This document shows, in pieces, positions 1 through 12,100 of a stretch of DNA of 60,000 bases (positions are counted from its first letter, which is position 1; every line of letters begins with the position of its first letter). A program made the position numbers and the translations under genes. The stretch is from Hydractinia symbiolongicarpus (taxonomy: Eukaryota; Cnidaria; Hydrozoa; Anthoathecata; Hydractiniidae), in contig NC_079889.1 of NCBI RefSeq assembly GCF_029227915.1, forward strand, positions 7,876,001 to 7,936,000. The letters run 5' to 3'. The notes beneath the pieces were generated by a model, which saw only the letters and a program-made list of their open reading frames with translations, had not been told where the DNA came from and ran no database searches.

Positions 1-26
1 ATAATGAAAATGGAAATTTCACTCAC

Positions 27-141
27 TGTTTAAGGACGGAGGTGGCTCACAATTATAGGAGAGTTCTTGCAGTTCTTTTTCGTTGTACTCTTTGAACGAC
101 AACTTCTCCAAGTACTGGCGAATGCGACGACTTGTTTGAAA
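27..141 (-). CDS. RAPGEF2/6-like: PDZ-GEF exon 28 (tail helix); gene continues off the left edge
   Basis: It encodes [20 protein letters not shown] then [16 protein letters not shown], matching [37 protein letters not shown]. The donor is gtgag at 22-26, so at least one more exon lies outside the window. Confidence 0.92.
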
Positions 142-3100
142 CTAGAAACAAACGAAGAACGTTTTAAGTATCTCGTCCTATAGTAGCTTATACTGCTAGT
201 TGATAATTGCTTTAGTAATATGATCTAGTAAGAACAACATGGTTTGAGCAGTCCTAATCAGTTAAAGAAAAAGAAGAAAGCTAAAGAAAAAAAGTAACAG
301 AAAAGAAAAATTCAGACAGGTGCCAAGACAAGAAACATTCACACGCTTTATAAACAGCCTTTTTAAGCGGCACACTGGTTTCCAAAAAATACTGCACTAT
401 ACAACCTCACAATAGAGGTACTTGCAACTCCTCTGTAAAACCGTAAACATAAAAAGTAAAAAAGTAAAATGTATGTTTGCAAAAACTTATATTTATACGT
501 CAAGTTATTCATTCTGAAATTGGACAGCTGTTTAGGTGAACTTTAGTTGAAACGAAAATGACGAGCCTGAAGATTATTAAACCGGTATACGCTTTTTAGC
601 CTTTCCAATCCCAGTGGCAACCTTACAAAACTGATTAAACCCCATCTTTCAATCCCAGTAGCAACCTTACAAAACTGATAAAACCCCATCTTTCAATCCC
701 AGTGGCAACCTTACAAAACTGATTAAACTCCATCTTTCAATCCCAGTGGCAACCTTACAAAACTGATTAAAACCCATCTTACCTCTTCATATGCTTTCTT
801 TGGATTATTCATTGCTATACTACCACGTCCACTTCTTCTGTTGGGAGCACCAGACATGATGCTTACAACAGATAAAGCAACGTTTGAGCCATCGCCCTGG
901 TTGTCCTGTAGGGTGTCCATTTTGTAAGGGTCCTACAAGAGTGAGAGTACAAAAAGTATAGTAAACTAGTCGTAATCCCGTTAGGTGACGAAATTGCTTG
1001 GACGGGGGCTATCGCTATGATTATGGGTGCGATTATAATGGCTTTTTTGAACATGAAGTACTATAATATCGACGTAGCAAATAGTTTAGAAAACGTCTCA
1101 CTAAAACAAGATAAAAAGGAAGAGATAACACCAAAGTTCCTAACAAATTTAATGAATAGCGTCACGAATTAATTACATTGAGGTGAGAAATTTTTGAAGT
1201 CCAATTTTCCTGTCTGGGATTTCATACAGTTTTAATTTTAAAAATTAGAGACAATGATCAGAATTTAATTCACATAAAAATTATTCGCCCTTAAGATGTT
1301 TGAATTTTCTACTTTGAAGTATCGAACCAGTTAGAAATAGAAACCAACTCACATAGCCGATCGCACAGAATTTACATATTCTTCGTACTTCTCGAGCTAT
1401 CATTCGAAGTTTCTCGAAGTTGATCTATAACAAAGAGAACTCATTGCTATACAAATTATCACTACTTCAAGAAGAATAAAAATATCAAAATAAACACACA
1501 AACAAACAAAAAAACAAACCAGAAAACAGAAAAAAAAAGATAGAAAGCCTTACCAGACCATCAACTTTGGTATCATTACCAAGATGTAAGAATGTGATGT
1601 CTTTTTTTACAATAGGAAACCAAGGGATCTATAAAAGACGATCATTTGCTTTATATAATTTGTCAATTATTAAGAAGAAAATAATGAACAAGCGAGATAC
1701 AAAACTCAATACACCAGCTGAAATGGAACGTCGAGCACATCGCACGACCAGAAGACCAGTGGCGTTGGAAAAAGAGTGAAAGAGGGCGTTGGGCAAAAGA
1801 GTGAGAAGGGGTGCTGGGCGAAACAGCAGATAAAAAAAACTTACCAATGGTGGGTAACATTTATCTCCATTAAATAAATTTCTGTATTTTGACATGTTTC
1901 GTGACGGATCCATTAACTCTTTCAAGTCCTAATATATAACAAAAGGGAATAATGAAAATATATACAAAAGAAACACCCAACGAGCGTTAAACTTGTACTG
2001 TTTTTTTCAATGAGTTTTCAGGTATGGTGGTTCGAGTTGATTGTGATGAGCTAAACTAAGCAGTTGTACTAAAATTTTAACAGACAGTTTTCCTGAGGTT
2101 TTTCCTTAAATGAATACAATTTTAACAGGGTCATTTCACGAGTCCAAGTATATACTTCGACAGTGAAAATAAAAAAAGAACCTAGGGGTGAGTTAAACAC
2201 AACTACTAACATGCAGAATATATATTCAACTCTACCAATACTACGCACAAAACAAACCAAATTCTGTTTCTTGAAACTTTTCCTGGTTAACAAGAAATAG
2301 TAAAGAAAAAAAAATGGGATAATTTTTCCCAGATAATTTTTCAGATTTTTAAAGAGAGTTTGAGACAGTTTAAGGTTTTGTTAGTTGAAGTTTTATTATT
2401 TAACACCAAGAAAAGGATAGAATCATACATCACGACTTATGAGAAAGCTATAAGGAGTTGTTTGGTCTCAGCACCAACAACCTACCTGCAATATTTTATC
2501 GTATTTTTGTGGCAACTTTTCCCATGTGTTTTTTAATCGAGTTACAGACGAGTTTTCGAGTCCACTGAAACAAAATAAAACATGATCTTCAATTTAATAC
2601 AGCTACAAAAGGAAGAAATTGTAGTAAATGCGAATACATACCTTATAATGGCGTACATGGAATTGTAGTTCTTAAAGTCTTTGCAGAATTCTGTAAAAAA
2701 ATATAAATTTAGGTAAAGAACGGCGCAGTCCATTGTAATATGTGGCATACTTTTGTTCCGAATGTAATCGCTTCATTGCACACTTTAAATAACCTTATTC
2801 GTACAAATCTTCGCGCAGCATAAAAATTAATCCCGCGCGCCTTAATTTTCGCGCGATGGAAATTTGAACATATTTCGCGTGTATTTATTTTCGCGCAAGT
2901 TTAAAATCTCCCACAAGTTAAAAGGAAAAGACAGTTAAAAGGGGATTTCTTTTATGCAAACTGTGGAGTTATCTTTTTATGCAAAAATAGTGCAAATAAG
3001 GTAGTATAAAAAAATAATTATATGAGATTTTATAATGGTTAGCGCTTTCGTAAGTGCACACATTAAAAAAAAACAATACTTACTGGCCACTTTTATGAAG

Positions 3101-6100
3101 TACTTTAACAGTTTAACTCGTTTAGTAATATTCATTTCGGAACATATCTCGCTAATAACCCAAAACATTTCTGTGTTGGTTGTCTATAATACAAAAAATA
3201 TAAAAACATAAATGTATGTCATTGGTTAATATAATATCGCTTCAATCGGCAAAGTTATCGGTGTAAACCCTTATAAGAAGATTACAGTTAAGTGAGACAA
3301 CAAAGCTGCTTGCTTCACCTAATCAAGCGTCTTGTAAGTTCTGTACTAGAAATTACGGGATGGGAAAGACATGCATCTATACCCTCCCTGTCCATGCACT
3401 GTTCTGGTTCATATGTTTACTTTGTGATGATTTTATCGTGTTTTAAACAAAATACCGTATTTTCTCTGATAAACGCCCCTCTCTTTCAAACACCCCTCTC
3501 TAATAAACGCCCCCTTTAAAAGTGAAAATATTATATGAACGCCCCTCGTTGTTAAACGCCCCCCAAAAATCTTAAGAATATTAAACGACCAGGATGTGGG
3601 TGTTGGAAAAAATACAGTAGTTAAACCAACGATATTTTTCTCTTGTTATTGGGTGAAACGAAATAGTATTATTCCGCGTCACCTAATAAGTCAGCCTGTT
3701 CAATATTTTATCTGGGTAAATTTTTGTCGCGAGGAAATTATTGTGTGACTTTTTCCCAACGAAAATTTTTCCAGGGAAGCATCTAAGTTTGCGATTTTTC
3801 AATTTTTTTTTAATTTTTTATTCAGTCATTAATCACTACAATTTTACTACTTTGTCAATTTATAAGAAAAAGCCTGTTTTCATTAGGCTATATAAGCTAT
3901 CAGTACATTCGTTGGACTAAATTATTTGTCAGAAAATGAATTAGTCAAGAAAAATTCGTCACTTTTTCTCGACAAATTGTTTTTTTATCTAGAAGTTTCT
4001 ATACCTGTTCTACACATCGCAAGTTTTTCGATTTTCGTTCGTTTTTCGATTCGAACAAATTGTATATGTATTCTCTTGAATCCACGTTGCGAAAAAGTTC
4101 GAAATCCTGAAAGATAAATAATTTTTGTGAATGTGTTATCAGCTTCTAGCATGCCACAATGGAAACGAATTCCACAAAGTTAGCGAACCTGGAGTGTCAA
4201 TTCTTTGGCGATATCTAATGGAGACAGCTGAAACAATGTCAAATTAGCTTCTCTTGATATTTCCTAGAAAAAAAGAATAAACATGTTTAACAAAATTATT
4301 TTGTGTAAACATATCATTAGTTTCAGCTGGCGACCTTGCGTTTGTAGAAAAGCGATTGGAGATATTTTTTGTGATACATACTTTTTTTCTTATATTTATC
4401 CTTTTATTATAACTTCATTCTTTAATTCTTGCTTTTTTGTTTTTGTAAGGTTTTAGTTTTGGTTAAAAAAGGTGGATGCTTATTTATTCAACAGCTTTCT
4501 TAAACATCTCCTTCTCATGTTTAACATGAGTCCTCAGGTAAATACTTATGGTAAAACAAACATCCCTTGGTTGAGAATACTGCATTCAAATGAAAATTTA
4601 AAAAGACCTTCCACCGTACAATAAATAGAAAAAAAAATTAGTTAAATTTTTCTTTTCCAGTCCACTTTTTATGTAAAAAACTTTCTTGAAAGATATTATC
4701 CACAGCATCTCCTTTGGTCCAAAATTATTGCTAACAAAATTATCACACTCTCTTCCTCCTTCATCACACGCTGGATTTTAATCTAAGTTCATATGATGTT
4801 TATTTATCTATTGATATATTCCCCTAAAATATCGCATCGCTTTCACCAACAAAAAATGCAAACTAGAAAGAACACACTCACCAGTGCCACTTCATCTGAT
4901 ATCGGCCCTTCTGATATACTGGACTTAATATAATATCTAAACGCATGAATTATTTGGTTTAAAATAGACGGGACACAAAAGAAGGAAAGCATCTCATGAA
5001 TATACATTTGAGAAACAAAAAATAGCACAGAAATAGCCGCCAATTTTGTTTTTTAGTTAAACCGTATATTCGAATGAATTTGTAGAAACAGGTGTTGATT
5101 ATATTGACTTCCATAACAATAAGGGTTAAAGCGAGGGATAAAAATGCTTGGTCATCCAACTTATATGATAGGTAAGTAAAAATAACACGTTCAGTCTCTT
5201 TAAAGATATTTTTACCTGCCGTTTAACGAAATTCGATTAGCCAAGTTGTTGGCAACATCGGGTAACCGTTTTTGTTTGATTAATCCGTCCTCTGTTACAG
5301 TCACTTCGCAGAGAAAGTATGCTTTGCTGAAATTGGAAGTATATTTAAATAACTAATAAACAGACAAAAAAGAAAGAAAGTGACTCCAAGAACTCCACGT
5401 CAGATAGGATTCAAAGGGAACAAATTATCTACGAAAAAGATTTTTGCTGTGTTTTCTTGGCGGATACTTGACTCAAATTCCCGAAAATACCTTCCGCAAA
5501 TCGGTTATTCGTAAATATTTCTTGTATTCGCAACAATTTCAAGCTTTTGAGCATGCGTACTTAAAATGTTTACATCACGTGAACGGAAAACTTTCTTGTA
5601 AGTTCCGTTCCGAACAAAGTAGAATCGAGTTCAACTTTTTCTTTATGTTCTGTGCGGAAACGACAGTCGGAAAATTATTAGCCAATTAGATTATTTTATT
5701 TCGTGAGAATTGCGCAAAGTGTGTTTACATTCTGTGTTGAAATGTGCGCAACAATATAAAGTGCAATTTTTTTATTCTGTTCTGTCCCTGCCCGTTGCTT
5801 TCCGCAGAAAATTTTTTCGAAGTGGAAAACAGCCTTAAGCCATTGAGTTCTTTGTTGGTCATTTTAAAAATACCTTTACTTCTGAATGCTATATTGGGCG
5901 AAATAATTTGTGTTAAAATTAATTCCACACGTTTCTGAAGAAACGTGAGTCATTCGCAAAAAAATATTTCACAAAATGAAGCACTTTAAGACCACCCATA
6001 CGCAAAAAACAACTGCCACAAAAATTTCTTCCCTAGGTAATTTGTTCTCTTAAGGTAGGTTGTCTTCCTCTCATCTTCAGTCATCACAAATACATTGTGT

Positions 6101-9100
6101 TGGGACAATTCCTACCTTGCGTAATCTGTGATACCAAACGCGTCGATAGCAGTGGCAACAACCTCTCTGGCTATGGTATCCTGAAATAGCATAAGAAAAG
6201 CACATGATGACGAAATAAGGAAAAAATAATCTGACTCCAATTCTAACTCCTTCACGCTAATACAAGTTGCAATAATTTCACAGGCTAATAATGAGGAGAT
6301 TCATACCTTGGTCAGTACGAAGAAGCGACTAGTGTGGTCTCCTCTATAGCATTTTATAACGTGGCTGTTTAAATCCATAGTGTCATCCCCAGCATTGTGT
6401 GAGTTAGAATCGTTTGAAGTGTGTTGGTTAATTTTATCAGAAGCAGGCCTCGTGAAGTAACGTGTGAATTGCTGACCATTATCGTTTTGCATGTCTATCT
6501 TGTTAATCTCCTTCTCGCTCCTACGTAACAAAAATAGTAGTAGTTAGCCCGACTGCTGTCCATCCTCTGGATCACTATTTCGTGCAGCCTTGTCCACTTG
6601 GTAAAATAAAGTAATAAAATTTACATAGACAGGGGCTATCGCTATGATTATGCGGTGCGATTATAATGGCGTTTTTGATTACAAAATCCGATTTAAAATT
6701 GGCTCATGGACAGACAGACAGCGAGATGGCAGTACTTATTGTGAAAATCATAGTTTGGTCTTCACAATAGTAAGTTGATACTGTATTTTTTCCCCTTAAA
6801 ACGGGGTCTTAATTTCCTGCTTAAAACTCCTTATCAGTCAGGTGCGACTTATTGATCGGGTAAGGACTACCATCCAGATCTAGCAACAGGCCTTTATTTA
6901 CTGTCAGCTTTCCTGAAAAACTCTGCTTAAACAAAACAAACTGATAGTAATTGTTACCAAGTAAAACATCTGAGACAACATCTTTTCTCGTACTATCTTC
7001 GTTACGAAGGAAGGAATATTGAAAATAAACCCAGAAATAAACAAGACAAAACAAAACTTACGACGACCTAGGTAAATGAGTTAGTTTTAAGATTGCTTTC
7101 CGCAGCTTGCTATTTCTGGGTAGCGTCAAGCTGCCAGATATTGACGAATGTGTTGATGTGTCGTGCTGAAAAAAAGCATACTCTGAATTTTTATATCAAA
7201 GAGAAAGAAGGTGAAAAGAGATTATAGACGTCATTGAAATACACACATAATGGATTATACAAGACAATTAAATTTAAACTTTCATTGCCATCAGGTATGA
7301 AGAAATAATTAAAAAACTGCAATTGCAAATATCAATATAATACTACTTACTGGGACTTCTAAACCCTTTTTTCCTTTATTATAATTGACGTCAGACGCGC
7401 TTCTACTGATACCACCACTCTTCTTGCCTGGCAACAATTCATTAAGTGATAACCGACCAGAAGACTTGTGGCTGTCATCCAAACTATTGTTGCTGCGACT
7501 TTTTCGTACACTTGGCTGTATGACTTCTTTAAAGCCAATCGTGTTCGTTTTAACAATTAAACATAGATGGGCGTGTGACATTAGAACGTCTATCGCTTTA
7601 GGTCCTGTAATATTTTCAAATGATTGTCCGTTGACCTCTAGTACTTGGTCACCTCGTTTTAAACCGAGGTCCGATGCTCTGGAGTCGTAATCAACTTTGG
7701 ATATAAAAATCGCAAAACCTCTATCTTTTCCTCCGCATATGGAGAAATCAAGTCTACTTTCTTTGGACGGCCGTTGCAACGTAATAATTCGTGGTTTTGA
7801 TTTGGCTGAACATGCCATATTTAATAACCGTAACTGTCCCACCATCTTTCGCGCTTCAAGTAAATATTCAAATCGTTCCATGGAAGCCTCCATGAAACCA
7901 TCGCCTTCAAAGTCTGAGAAATGGTTATTTACCCACAACAACATGACTCTGGTGACCTGTTTGAAAAAAAAAGAAAAAAAAGATTATAATAATTAAAAAA
8001 AAAATTATCGCCTTAAAAAACAAACAGAAAAAAAAATTGTTGACACATACAATATCTTAATTGATTTTAAGTCGATAACAATACTACCATTTTTGTGAGT
8101 CAGGTGACCAAATTTTAATTATGTTTACTAGTTATTAGCCCCTGGAAAGATCCGCGGTTCTCACATTGTATGCTATTTTATGCAGCTTAAGCAGCTTTGA
8201 AGCAACTTTGAACACACATACAAAAAACAATAGTATTGATAGTAAGAGACTAGTTTTAAGCCAGTGGGAAGATCCACGACTTTAAACGCATGGCAGTTAT
8301 CATAATATAGATAATTTGCAGAGTGTATACAGCCAAACCCATAAAATGAAGACAGGATCTGCAAACTCAATTTCTATTTGTAGTCTTCAATTACTAAAAT
8401 TCACACCCTATAAGTTTTCCGATGGACATCTTTCAACTTTTTATACCAATAAAAAGTAATTGCCCACCTTGTCCTTTAGTTGAGGTCGTTCGAACCATTT
8501 TAATAACTTGGATGCAATATCATGAGGCTTGTTGAAGAACACAACGAAAGTGAGGAGAAAGTCTTCAACATAAGTTGGATCGATAACTGAATGATCTTCC
8601 ATCAAATGATCCAGTAGTCTGTCTGGTGTTCCCTAAAATAGATGGAGATAAAATTCCATGATTAGGTTGGTCCATCAAAATACAGAAAAAGAAATGATAG
8701 TGAATGTGTTTTGATTTTTAATTATCACCATCGTACAATTACTTTTTATGACGTTCACATACAGTCCTGGTTTTTAATATTTTCATCATTGCTTAAGTCA
8801 GAACCCAAACAGTGAATTAAAATATTTTTAGTCAGTTCACAAAACCTACCTTGATAACAACTTGTCCCTGCCTACTGCCACCATCAGTGACACGGTGTTC
8901 TGTAACCATGACTACCTCGCCTTCTTCTTCAACTGTATGACAACTGGCTTCTCCTTGTGAAAAGATTCGCCAGTAGTCATTTTGTGCAATACATACAAAC
9001 TAAAAAAAAAACAGATCATTACTATGCAGTTCATTGTAGCATATTTACGAAGACATTTGCAATAATGCATGTTATAGTTGCTAAAAAACACACTTCTAGT

Positions 9101-12100
9101 ATGTCTAATTAGGCAGTCTTGTTACCTGGCAGTCATCTACGCGTGTTTTCATTGTTCCTTTGTGAAACATTGTTTCAGGTGTTGTTTCCACTCCAAATGG
9201 GTCACCAAGATGCAGCGTTTGTGTTGACTGGTCTTCAAATACAATTTCCACTGAACCGTTCAAAATGACAGACCATGAATCCATCTGCAAAGAATAATTT
9301 TTTTTCTACATTTTTATCAGCATAGTGTGGAGAGAGCTTGTGTTCTCATATTTCTAGATGATCGCTCAAATTGTCCTATTCTCACTTCTTTCTTAAAATC
9401 CTTCTACCAATGCCACTACACCTTCCTTCCCCAGGGTTTCCACTCATTTTGCAAGTAACTTTTTTATGATATTGAGGAGGATTTTAGCTTTTTTTAGGAG
9501 ATTTTTTCAAGGGGAAAAGCTATAGAAAAAATTGGGAGATTTTAGGAGAATTTGAATTAGTCACAAGGGTAACTTAACAAATGTTTTTGCTTGTAGGATA
9601 GGTTCTGCCTGGAAAAAGTTCAGAGATTTACTTCCTTTGTTGACTAGCAGAGTCTTGTCAATTGAGTTAAAAGGTAAGTTGTATGAGACATGGGCAGTGA
9701 AGCAGGAAGATCTTGACCGTTTAGAAAGGAATGATATGAGAATGGTTAGGTGGATGTGTAACGCCAGTCTGAGAGACAGAAAGAGTTCAGATGAGCTAAG
9801 AAGCAGGCTAAGTATCCGTAGAATTAAAGATGTTATCCAGATAAGAAGATTGAATTGACTGGGGCACTTGGAAAGAATGGAGGGGGATAACTGGGTAAGA
9901 AAGTGTAGAGACTTGATAGTTCCTGGGGCAAAGCCCAGAGGCAGACCGAGAAAGACTTGGCAGGTTATAAGGACAGACTTGATACAAAGGAAGTTGAGTT
10001 TAGATCTAACACAGTCTAGATCAGATTGGAAGAGGGTCATTAATATACCCCATCCAACACATGTTAGCATGGAAAACAGACTTTAAGCCGAGGATGATGA
10101 TTTCAAATGTTTTAAATTTTCTGTGTTGTGCATAAAAATTGGGGAACATTATAAACTGCAGTCATCATGTTCAAAGTCACCTTGAATTCTATGCTTTGGC
10201 TTAATCATAGACACTATAGCACAAAACATGTAAAGAACTGGTATAGAAACACACAGCTTACCTCCTCTCCATCAGACATAACAACAGCTCCTGCCTTATC
10301 AACAACTGCAAATACCATTACTTTACACATCTCCACTTTAATGTTGTGTGTTAATTTGCTAAAAGCCTATACGTAAAAAACAATAACACTATAATCATTT
10401 TTGACAACAAAATACACTATTTAGGATTGCTTCTTATAACTCAATCAATTTAAGGGGAAAAAATGACCAATAGTACAAATAAAGAAGATTACTCACTGGT
10501 AAATGTTGCATGAAATCCATCAATATGTCTACAAATGAAAAATGTGATGAAAATGTAAGTTTTAATTCCAAGGATTGTTCCTTACTTAAGAAAACAAGAC
10601 TTAACAAAACACAAAACAAACAGTCCTCGGAAAAAAACGGTTTGCAACTTAGAGAGCTGGCGCAAAGTGCGTGTTTTCTATAAAGAGCATACATAAATGC
10701 ATGAACTATAATAAAAAAAACAATTTTTAACATTTATGCTAGTGTTTAGCCTAAGAAAAATTGCAGAGAAATTTACCCGTAACTACTTGTTTGGTTTGGG
10801 TGAAAACTAACTAACTTACTTATATCATTTTCAGTTCTTCCAGACGGTTCCTTTTCCAAACAATCCCTAACAATATCCCGGACAACGGCAGACTAAACGA
10901 AACCAATGTGAAACACTTTATAAATCATTTGTTTACAAAAAAAATTATAAATGACCTGAAGAAATCCTTATTCCCACCAAAATTTTTTTTATCAATTCGT
11001 GTTCAGATTTAACTGATTGATAACATAAAGTTATTTGTATTATAAGACAGCAGTTCTTACCTCACTTGGTTCAATCTCATCATCATCTTCTGAGTCCAAA
11101 TCAACTAAAAAAAAAATTATATATTTGGCGTTATCTATGTTAGTTCTCCAATACAACGAATAGCTAAAAACTTTGGGCCATACACGAACGTAAGAGGTCC
11201 TACACTAAGAAAGAGAAGAGCAATCTGATTGCAGAATACATGAAGTAAAATGCAAACTGATCAATCAGTAAGAACTTGTTTATGAATAAAATTTGTAATA
11301 GTTCATTTTCAATGAAACTATTACAAAATTCATTAAACAGCTAAAAACAACACCAACAAAAACAACAACCAATGACAATGACAAAGAATTAAAACCACTT
11401 GTAAAACAAATATAAAGTTGTAGGAATACACCATGAAACGTACTGGATTCATTAGAATAAACATTAAACACACTTCTAGCTTGTCGCAAATGTAATGTTT
11501 TTAAAACTTTAACTTGAAGGTTAATTAAGGAAGGATATATATTATGCAGTCCTGTATTTGCAGCATCAAATGAGGATAAACTTTTAATCCGTTTCACTGC
11601 TCGAGTGTTTAAGTTTGCTGCACGTCGAAAAGATTGTGATTTGAATCTTCGTAATGATGGTTTTTTCACATCATCCATCTCAATTATTTACAACGTTTGT
11701 TTACAACAATGATATATTTGAAAAAAACAGCATCAATCGATTTTTTTTCCTCTATTAGTTATTTTTGTCAGCGTCTTTGATAACAAAAAAAAATATTATC
11801 ATTTTGTTCTTCTCCACCGTAAACTTGTTCTTGTCATAAACAAAGACATATAAACATAACCCTTTTTTGACAGATACATACACCAGTTTGTTATTTCTGC
11901 AATGTCTCATGAATGCTTATACCAATTTTATTTTTGTCTATTTAAAAATAATTTTCAAAACTTCACAATGTTTGTTGTACACGCACGCAAAGAGTTTTCA
12001 TTCTTGCTTTAACACACTTGAGTATAAAAAAACTACTTCATAATTTTAAGAGTTTGTGGTTAAAACTGAATGTTAAACAGGATTAAAATGTCAATTAAAG

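Noticed and set aside
7385-7996. Plus-strand open frames of 99-101 codons
   Set aside because: Antisense shadows of the PDZ exon of PDZ-GEF.
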